41,974 nt of DNA from an uncultured Succinivibrio sp. (GCA_902785325.1 CACZXZ010000014.1:1-41974), one strand, 5' to 3'. Positions 25,640 to 33,405 are shown, numbered from the stretch's first letter. A program made the numbers and translations. Notes: a model not told the origin generated them from the letters alone.

Positions 25640-27334
25640 ATGAAAAAGTATTTAGTCTCTTTATTGTGCTTAGCAACTACTTTTGCTTATGCAGAGGATG
25701 CAGATAAGATCTTTAATCCAAAGCCACTGCCTGATGATGTGATTATCTCAACGCCTTGCAATGGCAAAATGGTTTTTAGAAAAGTTTATACCACCAAAGA
25801 GAATAACAAAGTAAAGGATAAAACTTTTAGCGCAGGTGCCATAGGTACTGTTTCACCAATGGCTCAAAATCCAAATACCCGTCATATTCAAGGCTCATTT
25901 TATGATAAAGGTGGTTATTACTACTTAATCTCAAAATATGAGCTCATGCAAGGTCAGTATGATGCCATTGTAAATGCAAAACAGTGTAAAAACTTTAATA
26001 AGATTGCAAGATTACCAAAGGTTAATCTCTCTTATTTTGAGGCAATAAACGCCGCTAATGCTTACTCACTATACTTACAAACTGCAACTGATGCGATTAA
26101 GCAAAACAATCAAGTAGCCTATGCTCGATTAGCTACCGATGAGGAGTGGGAGTTTGCTGCCCGTGGTGGTCTGTCTGTGACCCAAAGTGAGTTTGAAGCT
26201 GATTTACCACCAGTTAAGAATAACGATATTGACAATTATGCTTGGTATCAAGGTGCAAGTAGCGCAAACGGCAGATTACAGTTAGCAGGTCTAAAAGAGC
26301 CTAACCCTTTAGGCTTATTTGATATGCTTGGTAATGCACAGGAAATTGTTTTAGAGCCCTTTAAGGCGGTTAGAACAGGTCGCTTGTTAGGTATTAGTGG
26401 TGGTATGACTGTACGTGGTGGTAGCTTTATGTCTGTTAAGTCTAACCTTACAAATGCTACCCGCTCAGAGAAGAACTTTTACTTAAACAAAGGTGAATTA
26501 AAAGCAAAAGACACAGGCACAAGATTTGTTCTAGGTTTACCTACCGTAACCTCAATTGATGAAGCTAAAAAGCTAAACGCTCAAATTGATGCATTAGCAG
26601 ATGGTGGAGATAGCTCAAGTGATGACAATGCCTTAAAAGGAGCTTCAACAAAACTTAAAAAAGTAACTGAGGAAAGTAAAAAGGCTCAAGAAGAATTTAA
26701 AAAGCAAAAAGAGCTTTTAGAAAAGAAAAATCAAGATCTTGATAGTGAGAAATCAAGTTTAGAGGATAAAGCTTCAAGACTTTTAGAGTTTAATCAGGAT
26801 TTATCAAAGTTAAACGACAAACTATCAAAGTCTAATCAAGAGCTTACTAATCAATTGTCATCTTTAAAGGATGGTATTGAAAAAGCTAACGCTAAACGTC
26901 AGCAAATGACAGATGTAGCAGTTACTGCAAATTTGCGCTTAGGTGGCTTCTTATGTAAGAGCATCACAGATGAATATGAAGGTGTTCGTTACTTTAGTAA
27001 AATTTTGGAAGTAAGTAAAAAACAATGCGATAAAGATCCTAAGCGTTGCTCTTACTACAATACTTTCAAACAAAGAGTGGCTAATAAAGAGCAGACTTTG
27101 CATATTGCTGTAACCTATTATGGAGACACCATGGCAAATGCTGTGGAAAACTACTCAATTGAGGAGTTTAAATCTCAATTAGAGAATTCAAAGGCCACCT
27201 TTGGTAAGGATGTTGATTATGACAAGTTTGTAGATTTGTATTTTAAGCATTTACAAGAATACAAAAAGTTGTCAAAAGATCTTAAAAAGAATCAACAGCA
27301 TTGGATTGAAACTTGCAATAAGTTAGTTAAATAA
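25640..27334 (+). CDS. Periplasmic SUMF1/FGE-like protein with coiled coil (TagR-like)
   Basis: A 564-residue protein with a signal peptide (cleavage after AYA, 18). Residues about 60-298 form a formylglycine-generating-enzyme-like domain, with the usual landmarks in order: ISKYELMQGQYDAI at 98, RLATDEEWEFAARGG at 163-177, NPLGLFDMLGNAQEIV at 222-237, VRGGSF at 258-263 and GTRFVLG near 293. A coiled coil spans about 308-425, followed by a helical C-terminal domain with several Cys. True FGE enzymes use a conserved Cys pair near the C-terminal end of the domain, which I do not see, so this is more likely a binding domain. TagR of the P. aeruginosa type VI system has such a domain and lies next to TagS and TagT, as here. 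Confidence 0.82.
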   Translation: MKKYLVSLLCLATTFAYAEDADKIFNPKPLPDDVIISTPCNGKMVFRKVYTTKENNKVKDKTFSAGAIGTVSPMAQNPNTRHIQGSFYDKGGYYYLISKYELMQGQYDAIVNAKQCKNFNKIARLPKVNLSYFEAINAANAYSLYLQTATDAIKQNNQVAYARLATDEEWEFAARGGLSVTQSEFEADLPPVKNNDIDNYAWYQGASSANGRLQLAGLKEPNPLGLFDMLGNAQEIVLEPFKAVRTGRLLGISGGMTVRGGSFMSVKSNLTNATRSEKNFYLNKGELKAKDTGTRFVLGLPTVTSIDEAKKLNAQIDALADGGDSSSDDNALKGASTKLKKVTEESKKAQEEFKKQKELLEKKNQDLDSEKSSLEDKASRLLEFNQDLSKLNDKLSKSNQELTNQLSSLKDGIEKANAKRQQMTDVAVTANLRLGGFLCKSITDEYEGVRYFSKILEVSKKQCDKDPKRCSYYNTFKQRVANKEQTLHIAVTYYGDTMANAVENYSIEEFKSQLENSKATFGKDVDYDKFVDLYFKHLQEYKKLSKDLKKNQQHWIETCNKLVK

Positions 27335-27336
27335 AA

Positions 27337-28914
27337 ATGTTTAGAATATATCGTTGTAAAGTAAATGAAGTAGATCCTAGAGTTGTAGAAGTTGCTAAAA
27401 ACTATGACGCTTGGGAAAGAGAATTAAATTCCCAGTTTGGATCAAACATTGTTGGTAGTGTTGCTTTACCAAAATTAGATCCTGATGGTCAGAATATCAG
27501 CTACTACACTAATTTTCGTGGTGAGTGGGATCAAGTAACCGTTAAAAATATTGACCATTACCGTAGCCAATTTGAAAACGGCAGAAAATCGATTATTTCT
27601 GTGATAGATTTTTTAAACTCTAGTAAAGAGTTAAATAATCCTACTTTAGAGAGTCAACGAAAGGAATTAGCTGATCTTATAAACTTTTCAGACAAAGACT
27701 ATGTGATAAACAATAACACCATAGTTTGTGCTGCATGTAAAGCTTCAGGTTACCCAGAATCAGATTACTACAAAGCTAAACAACGTATAATAACCCCTGA
27801 GATAGAGAAGGTTGAGACTAAAGTAGTCCCACCAGTACCTCCAATTCCACCTAAAAAGGGTGGTTGTCTACTACCATTTCTTTTAGGTTTATTAGGCTTG
27901 TTGTTACTACTAGCACTACTTGCTTTGTTGTGGTGGTATTTCTTACGCCCATGGCCATTTTCAGAAGATCCTTTTGCAAAGTCAGTTGAGCCACAGACAA
28001 CTGCAGTTGCCACAGAGCCTGTAAAAGAAGATCCTGTACCTGTAGCATCTAAGCCTACTTTAGAAGATGATGAAAATGCAGTTCCTACAGATGAGGAAAA
28101 GCAAGCTTTAGAGCAGGCTAAAGAAGAGGAACTTCGTAAGGCTAAAGAAGCAGAAGAGCTAAAGGCAAAAGCAGAAGCGCAAGCAAAGGCTAAGGCAGAG
28201 GCAGAAGCAAAGGCTAAGGCAGAAGCAGAGCGCAAAGCAAAAGAAGAAGCTTTGAAAAAAGCTAAAGCTGAGGCTGAAAGAAAAGCTTTAGAGGCAAAGA
28301 AAAACAAAATACCAAAGTGTAAGACTTTAAAAGAGCAAGGTACTATGCCACAAATGGCTATTGCCTTTGATGGCTCTGAGTCTATGACTATACCTTATGG
28401 CTCTACTAGCCGTTTAGGTGCAGCAAAGAACGCTGCTGTTAATTTAATCAATGCTACAGATAAAAACGTAAGTATTGGTTTAGTGGAGGTCAATGGTTGT
28501 CCTGCTGCTAAAAATCGAGGTTTTTTCAGTGGCTCTGCTCGTAATAGTTTGATTTCTAATGTTAATAGCATTGATCCTTATCGTTATGACGGTAAGACCC
28601 CACTTGTTAACGGTTTAAATCAATTAGCTACTATGTTAGATGGTGTTAATGCTGAAGCCGTAGGTATTTTAATCTCTGATGGTGAGGACACTTGTCCTTT
28701 TACAAGCAACATGAATTTGTGTAATGTGGCAGCCAATATCCACAGAGCAAAACCTAAACTTACCATTCATACCATCTTGATTGGTGACAGTATTGATAGT
28801 GCAGCTTGTGTTGCCAATATTACAGGCGGTAAAGTATTTAAGCCAAGGGATGCACTTCAAATTCAACAGTTTATTAAAGAAGCAGGCGCTAAACTTAAAA
28901 AGGTTTGCGAGTAA
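27337..28914 (+). CDS. Membrane-anchored vWA protein with TolA-like stalk
   Basis: A 525-residue protein without signal peptide. A cytoplasmic domain (1-170, with a CxxC at 131-134) is followed by a Pro-rich stretch and a very Leu-rich membrane helix at 177-203 that ends WWYFLRP. Residues about 245-325 are a Lys/Ala/Glu helix (KAKAEAEAKAKAEAERKAK type) like the TolA stalk, long enough to cross much of the periplasm. A vWA domain (about 338-525) sits at the far end. Its MIDAS is DGSES (D345, S347, S349) plus KTPL and SDGEDTC, and paired Cys suggest disulphides. The predicted topology puts the second vWA domain of the operon near the wall or outer membrane. It starts 2 bases after the SUMF1-like gene. 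Confidence 0.78.
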   Translation: MFRIYRCKVNEVDPRVVEVAKNYDAWERELNSQFGSNIVGSVALPKLDPDGQNISYYTNFRGEWDQVTVKNIDHYRSQFENGRKSIISVIDFLNSSKELNNPTLESQRKELADLINFSDKDYVINNNTIVCAACKASGYPESDYYKAKQRIITPEIEKVETKVVPPVPPIPPKKGGCLLPFLLGLLGLLLLLALLALLWWYFLRPWPFSEDPFAKSVEPQTTAVATEPVKEDPVPVASKPTLEDDENAVPTDEEKQALEQAKEEELRKAKEAEELKAKAEAQAKAKAEAEAKAKAEAERKAKEEALKKAKAEAERKALEAKKNKIPKCKTLKEQGTMPQMAIAFDGSESMTIPYGSTSRLGAAKNAAVNLINATDKNVSIGLVEVNGCPAAKNRGFFSGSARNSLISNVNSIDPYRYDGKTPLVNGLNQLATMLDGVNAEAVGILISDGEDTCPFTSNMNLCNVAANIHRAKPKLTIHTILIGDSIDSAACVANITGGKVFKPRDALQIQQFIKEAGAKLKKVCE

Positions 28915-28923
28915 GGATAAGTT

Positions 28924-30564
28924 ATGGCAAGCAAATTATTATATAACGGTGATTTAAATTTATATCAGCCAATCTCTGAGGATGGAGTATTTGTTTATCA
29001 AAAAGCCTTAGCTTTTAGAGGGGCTATCTCAAATAGTTTAAGTCAAAGTGCAGATCCTAAAGAAGATAGATTTGAAGATTACTTAGCTATTCCTCGTTTT
29101 TCTCAAGATTTTCAGCATGCCGATTGGTTCATTCCTTTTGAGTCTCAAAGAGAAGATGGTGAATATGAGATTGTACCTTGGAAACAAGCTTCAAAAGATG
29201 AGAAGGAAAAAGCACTAGAAAAATTAAGAAAATTTAGAACCAAGCTTTTTAACTATGGTGATTTGCTTGAGGCTAGAGCTTTAAATTCAAATGATCGTCT
29301 CTTTGCTCATTTTTTAGTGGGTAATAATGCTCAAGAAACACAGAATAAACCTATAGCAGATAAGTTACAAGATAATCAATCAATTGACGATCCTAAGCGA
29401 AAATATACCTTACCTGCCATTCACTATCCTAGTGAGGATTGTTTGTTTATAGTTGATGGCAAGCCTGTAATTACTTTTTGGGGCTTTTTAAAGCGTGGTG
29501 AGAGATTATATAGTGATCCTTTCTATCGCTTAGAAGAGGAAGTATATCCTAATAAAACTGTAGTTACAGACAAAGTAGTAGGTGCTGCTCCCTTAGGTGC
29601 TACAGCTACTGCAGTAACTCGCTCTCACAAGTGGTGTTGGCTATTATTGCCATTGTTATTGCTCTTATTACCACTTTTATTGTATTTACTATGGTGGTGG
29701 TTATTTGGTCGCGGATTGCCTTTGTTCAAGGCTTGGCCTGATTTAGGTAATTTCTCCTTAGATCCTAAGTTTAACGCAGATTTAAATTTACCTGATGCGG
29801 ATTTACCAAAGGTAAATTTACCTGATGTAGATGTAGATTTACCTAAGGTTAAAGTTCCCGATGTTGATCTTGGCGTAGATGGTGCAGTTGAAACTCCTAA
29901 TATTCCAGATGATTCAACTACTGAGGAAGAATCTCCTGTTGCAGAGGAGCCTGTAGCAGAAGAGACACAAGAGCAACCATCAGACGATGAGGCAGAACAA
30001 CCACAAGAACAACCACAAGAAGATTCACAGGAGGAACCTCAAGAGGAGCCACAAGAGCAGCCTCAAGAAGAGGAAAAAGAGGATCCTAATGCTGTTGAGC
30101 CTCCAACCTTAAGTGATGATGAGGAGGAAGCAAAGAAAGATCCTAATGCTACACTGCCACCTCAGTTATCAGAGGATAAGGATGGCCCAAGTCTTTCAAA
30201 TAAAGATTTACAAAGTGGCGATATTTCAAAACTTAATGGAGTGTGGAAAGTAAATTCTGCAATTTTTGATACCAAAACAAACAAACCATTGCAGTTACAG
30301 TATGAGTTTAAAGATGGTAAAGGACAGGCTACTATTACTCAATCAGATGGCGTAAAGTGTACTGGTGCTGTAAAGGGCGGTCTTTCAAAGGGGGCTTTAA
30401 ACATTAACTCTCAATCTGAAGCTAAATGTACTGATGGCTCTGTATATGAAATGCCTAAGGTGGTATGTACTCAAGGCGATGATGGTAACTCTGATTGTGT
30501 ATCTACTTACCAAAATAGTAAAACCAAAAAGACAACCCAATTCCCTATGAATTTACATAGATAA
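28924..30564 (+). CDS. Single-pass membrane protein, SrfA-like candidate
   Basis: A 546-residue protein. The N-terminal cytoplasmic part (1-235) contains DWFIPFES near 67 and EDCLFIVDGKPVITFWGFL near 171-189. One extremely Leu-rich membrane helix at 237-261 ends LLWWWLFGR, strikingly like the helix of the preceding protein. The periplasmic part has LPDVDLPKV-type repeats (about 280-315), a long Gln/Pro/Glu repeat region (about 330-400) and a compact C-terminal domain (about 436-546) with four Cys, beginning LNGVWKVNSAIFDTKTNKPL. The third Srf protein, SrfA, is also a single-pass protein in my recollection, so this is the best SrfA candidate. I cannot confirm it without a search. It starts 9 bases after the vWA gene. 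Confidence 0.55.
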   Translation: MASKLLYNGDLNLYQPISEDGVFVYQKALAFRGAISNSLSQSADPKEDRFEDYLAIPRFSQDFQHADWFIPFESQREDGEYEIVPWKQASKDEKEKALEKLRKFRTKLFNYGDLLEARALNSNDRLFAHFLVGNNAQETQNKPIADKLQDNQSIDDPKRKYTLPAIHYPSEDCLFIVDGKPVITFWGFLKRGERLYSDPFYRLEEEVYPNKTVVTDKVVGAAPLGATATAVTRSHKWCWLLLPLLLLLLPLLLYLLWWWLFGRGLPLFKAWPDLGNFSLDPKFNADLNLPDADLPKVNLPDVDVDLPKVKVPDVDLGVDGAVETPNIPDDSTTEEESPVAEEPVAEETQEQPSDDEAEQPQEQPQEDSQEEPQEEPQEQPQEEEKEDPNAVEPPTLSDDEEEAKKDPNATLPPQLSEDKDGPSLSNKDLQSGDISKLNGVWKVNSAIFDTKTNKPLQLQYEFKDGKGQATITQSDGVKCTGAVKGGLSKGALNINSQSEAKCTDGSVYEMPKVVCTQGDDGNSDCVSTYQNSKTKKTTQFPMNLHR

Positions 30565-30583
30565 GAACAATAAGGATAAAAAA

Positions 30584-31348
30584 ATGAAATTAGTCAAAGG
30601 ATTAGCAGTTTTAAGTATAGCCGTTTCAATGTGCATCACAGGCTGTTTATCAAATTCCCCAAGCGACAACCTACTTAAGAAAAATCAAAATGCAACTGAA
30701 GGGGTTGATGAGAACTTAACTAAAGAAGATGCATCATTCTTCTCAAAGTCTGGAGCTGTAGCATGTGCTACAGGTGCAGTGGTTGGTATTTTAGCTTGTC
30801 TAAATGCTAAGGATAAATTAGCTTGTGCAATCGCTGCAGGTGCCGCAGGTTGTGCTGTTGCAATGACAGGTAACTATGTCTTAGATAAAGTAAGAGCTAA
30901 TTACAAGACTACAGAAGAGCAGTTAGATGCAACTAAAGAATTAGTTGAAAAAGATCTTAATAAGACTAAGAATCTATATACTGGCGTTCAACAGACTATG
31001 AAAGACGATCAAGCTGAGCTTGCTCAACTGCAAAAAGACATCAAGTCTGGTAAAAAGACACAAGCTGACTTAGATAATAAGCTTGCTCAGATGGATAAGA
31101 ATATGGAGTTCATTCGTAAGAATGTTGATAAAGCTCAAGAGCAACTTACAGCCTATAAGGAAGCTAGTGAAACTCTTAATAAAGAGGCAGCTCAAAAAGG
31201 TCCAAACTCTATTGCTGCTAAGAAGGCTCAAGAGTTGAATAAGACAATTGCAGATCAAGAGGCAGAGTTAGCTTCTTTACTAAATGCAGCTGCTGACTAT
31301 GCAACAAGTGTTGATCATGTAAGAAAAACAAAGCAAATAGGTGCGTAA
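30584..31348 (+). CDS. Lipoprotein with Gly/Ala-rich hydrophobic segments and long coiled coil
   Basis: A 254-residue lipoprotein. The signal peptide ends in lipobox ITGC (Cys21). Residues about 52-100 are Ala/Gly/Cys-rich and hydrophobic (AVACATGAVVGILAC, then ACAIAAGAAGCAVAMTG), resembling glycine-zipper lipoproteins that insert in or pack against a membrane. The rest, about 105-250, is an almost continuous charged coiled coil. The residue after the lipid Cys is Leu, not Asp, so the outer membrane is the likely destination. It starts 19 bases after the SrfA-like candidate and is followed 3 bases later by another lipoprotein gene. Specific function unknown. A scaffold linking the operon's proteins to the outer membrane is a reasonable guess. 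Confidence 0.7.
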   Translation: MKLVKGLAVLSIAVSMCITGCLSNSPSDNLLKKNQNATEGVDENLTKEDASFFSKSGAVACATGAVVGILACLNAKDKLACAIAAGAAGCAVAMTGNYVLDKVRANYKTTEEQLDATKELVEKDLNKTKNLYTGVQQTMKDDQAELAQLQKDIKSGKKTQADLDNKLAQMDKNMEFIRKNVDKAQEQLTAYKEASETLNKEAAQKGPNSIAAKKAQELNKTIADQEAELASLLNAAADYATSVDHVRKTKQIGA

Positions 31349-31351
31349 TAA

Positions 31352-31837
31352 ATGAAATTATTAAAATCCCTTTTAATCTTAGTACCAGCTTTGGTACTTA
31401 CAGCTTGTACTTCAACTCCAGAAGAGTGCGATCCTACACGTGATCCAGGTTTTTTTAACAAGATGGGCTGTGTGTTCTCAGGTAGTTACTCAGAGCGCGT
31501 TGAGCAAAAGAAAGTAGAAATTGAGCAATTACGCCAAGAGCAAAAAGAAGTGCTAGAAGCCTATCAAGCACTTGAGTCAAATCGTAGTAAGATGATTGCT
31601 GATAGAGCTGAGCGCTATCGTCAATTAGATAAACTTGATAATGATATTGCAAAGGTTAGAGCAAGTCTTGCTAAAAAGAATGCTTTAACTAAAGAGTATC
31701 AACAGAAGTTAGATAAGTTACAAAAAGCAAGTAACGAGGCTCGTAATTTAGATGATGCAGGATCTCTTGAAAAATCACAAAAACTTCAAGAAGTACAAGA
31801 TTCTACTAACGAATTGTTAGAAGCTTTTGCTCAATAA
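31352..31837 (+). CDS. Small coiled-coil lipoprotein, last gene of the operon (TagQ candidate)
   Basis: A 161-residue lipoprotein with lipobox LTAC (Cys19). A short Cys-containing motif (ECDPTRDPGFFNKMGC at about 25-40, then SGSYSERVEQKK) is followed by a single coiled coil to the end. The residue after the lipid Cys is Thr, so outer-membrane sorting is expected. In the P. aeruginosa type VI operon the outer-membrane lipoprotein TagQ acts with TagR, TagS and TagT. This gene, or its neighbour, is the natural counterpart, but I rely on context and layout and not on measured similarity. The gene ends 6 bases before the hairpin at 31844-31868 that separates it from the convergent ogt gene. Confidence 0.68.
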   Translation: MKLLKSLLILVPALVLTACTSTPEECDPTRDPGFFNKMGCVFSGSYSERVEQKKVEIEQLRQEQKEVLEAYQALESNRSKMIADRAERYRQLDKLDNDIAKVRASLAKKNALTKEYQQKLDKLQKASNEARNLDDAGSLEKSQKLQEVQDSTNELLEAFAQ

Positions 31838-31843
31838 ATTGAT

Positions 31844-31868
31844 GCTAAAGGGCAATTTGCCCTTTAGC
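31844..31868. terminator. Hairpin between the large operon and the convergent ogt gene
   Basis: Perfect 10-bp stem GCTAAAGGGC (31844-31853) and GCCCTTTAGC (31859-31868), loop AATTT. It sits between the two convergent stops and overlaps the ogt stop codon. There is no T run, so it is a partial match to an intrinsic terminator, possibly serving both strands. Confidence 0.65.
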
Positions 31869-32358
31869 TTACCAAAACTCCTTCATGCCTTAAAAGCCAC
31901 TCCTTTCTCTCTATTCCAGCTGCAAAGCCAACCATTTTTTGCTTTTGTCCAAGCACTCTGTGACAAGGTATCACTATGCAAATTGGATTATGTGCAATTG
32001 CACTGCCTACAGCTTGGGCACTCATCTTGCTTTTGCCAAGCTTTAAAGCAACTTGCCGTGCAATCTCTCCATAGGTTGTGGTAGTGCCATAAGGAATTGT
32101 AATTAAGCTACTCCACACTAGCTTTTGAAAATCAGTGCCTTGAGGCTTTAGTGGTAGAGAAAAAGATGGCTTATTACCATTAAAGTACTCCACAAGATAG
32201 ACTTTAGTTTTCGTGAAAATCTCAAGTGGTGCCTCAAGGTACTCCTTAAAATTTGGAGCAAATTTTTGTCCTTCAAAATACAAACCTGTAAGCTCTTTGC
32301 CATTGCTTGTAAGCGTAATCAGACCAAGTGCTGATGGAAAGTAAGATTTATATGCCAT
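31864..32358 (-). CDS. ogt: Methylated-DNA-[protein]-cysteine S-methyltransferase (Ogt-type)
   Basis: Suicide DNA-repair protein that moves the methyl group of O6-methylguanine onto its own Cys. The 164 residues match the Ogt length, with no Ada N-terminal domain. The active-site motif IVIPCHRVLG places the acceptor Cys at 132. The Tyr and Arg of YGTTTTYGEIARQV (90-103) belong to the DNA-binding helix region, and AIAHNP at 120-125 includes the Asn hinge. A GFAAGIERKEWLLRHEG tail completes the domain. It is convergent with the large operon and shares the hairpin at 31844-31868. Its start is about 110 bases from the divergent unknown gene at 32478. The ribosome site is weak. Confidence 0.93.
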   Translation of the reverse strand: MAYKSYFPSALGLITLTSNGKELTGLYFEGQKFAPNFKEYLEAPLEIFTKTKVYLVEYFNGNKPSFSLPLKPQGTDFQKLVWSSLITIPYGTTTTYGEIARQVALKLGKSKMSAQAVGSAIAHNPICIVIPCHRVLGQKQKMVGFAAGIERKEWLLRHEGVLVS

Positions 32359-32408
32359 AGCAAATCTGCTTAAAAAAATGTAAAAAATTTCTACCGATTA
32401 TTTTTCAC

Positions 32409-32473
32409 TTCCAGGTTCTGGAACGATCACCTCGTAATATGAAATCAAGGATAAAGATTAGTTAAGAGGTGAT
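32409..32473 (+). promoter_or_regulatory. 5' leader with hairpin and anti-Shine-Dalgarno sequence
   Basis: A 6-bp hairpin TTCCAG-GTT-CTGGAA (32409-32423) is followed at once by GATCACCTC (32425-32433). The last eight bases are perfectly complementary to GAGGTGAT at 32466-32473, which contains the ribosome site of the gene starting at 32478. Pairing would hide that site. The hairpin plus GATCACCTC also resembles the 3' end of 16S rRNA. Function is inferred only. Confidence 0.45.
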
Positions 32474-32477
32474 ACTC

Positions 32478-33371
32478 ATGCAATTACAAGAATTATATAA
32501 AGCTTTTAATGAATTTAACAACTTTGAAGCCATCGATTTAAAGATCCAATTTGCTCTTGATGATGTAAATGATATTTTTGAGTATTTAGATCCTAAAGAT
32601 CCAATCAAAGAGCTAATTTGTCATAACTTTGTAAACTTTTCAGATTTGTTACTTTTAGGCAAAGCTGATGTGTTTAGCTGGCACTTCTCAAGCTTTGGTA
32701 AGAACAAGCTTAGACTTAATTTAGTATTGATGGTAAGTGAGGATTACTTTAATGCCTTAGAGCCATCTGTCATCAACAATGAACCTTCTCCTTTAGGTGA
32801 TGATCTTGCAAAAGAGGATCTTGAATATGAGGTAACTGCTTCTGAATATGAAGAGTTTAAACAAAAAGAGCAGGAGTTATCTTCCATATTATGTCACTAC
32901 GCTTTTGACAACAATGAGTGTGTAATTAAGGAATTTCAGTTTGATTTAGTGTGCCCATCTGAAAAATACCAAGACAAAGTAGTTCACCTAGAGCTAGAGC
33001 TTGATCTTAAAGATCTTGTGTATGAGCGCGACTTTTATCGTTTTATCAAAAATAAGTTTTGTTATTGGTTTCTAGGCTGCTTCATCAAAGGCTTTAAAGC
33101 AACTGAAGATCTTGAAGGAAGTAAAGATAACGAATTATTTAACACCTTTAAAAATCTAGCACCTCAAAACAACAGTATTAACAGTGTGCTTTTACAAGGC
33201 AAGTTGCCTTTTGTAATTGAGGTAAGTGAGGACGTCTTTTATATTCCTTATGAGGTAACTAAAAGATCAAATAAATCAGTCTTACGTTATGGTACTAAGC
33301 GTTTTTTAGCCAATTACACTCCTGTTTATGATCCTGAATTAGGTTGCAGTTATTGTGCTGTTAGAGATTAA
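32478..33371 (+). CDS. Unrecognised acidic protein (297 aa)
   Basis: I do not recognise this protein. It is acidic and soluble, with no signal peptide or membrane helix. It contains alternating beta-like blocks such as NKLRLNLVLMVSEDYF near 75-90 and KVVHLELELDLKDL near 172-185, and ends with LGCSYCAVRD. The start is ATG 32478, five bases after the GAGGTGA ribosome site. A GTG nine bases upstream (32469) is in frame but lies inside that site. Its leader carries a potential ribosome-site-masking structure (32409-32473). It is followed by two small paralogous genes, probably in the same transcript. Confidence 0.6.
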   Translation: MQLQELYKAFNEFNNFEAIDLKIQFALDDVNDIFEYLDPKDPIKELICHNFVNFSDLLLLGKADVFSWHFSSFGKNKLRLNLVLMVSEDYFNALEPSVINNEPSPLGDDLAKEDLEYEVTASEYEEFKQKEQELSSILCHYAFDNNECVIKEFQFDLVCPSEKYQDKVVHLELELDLKDLVYERDFYRFIKNKFCYWFLGCFIKGFKATEDLEGSKDNELFNTFKNLAPQNNSINSVLLQGKLPFVIEVSEDVFYIPYEVTKRSNKSVLRYGTKRFLANYTPVYDPELGCSYCAVRD

Positions 33372-33405
33372 TTTTAATTTTTCAAATCAAGAGATAATAG
33401 AAACT

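Noticed and set aside
27768-28307. 179-aa minus-strand frame opposite the vWA stalk
   Set aside because: Its Ala/Ser/Phe-rich repeats are just the complement of the Lys/Ala/Glu stalk codons.
31827-32084. 85-aa plus-strand open frame inside ogt
   Set aside because: It lies antisense to ogt, whose active-site motif is complete, and begins within the end of the operon's last gene.
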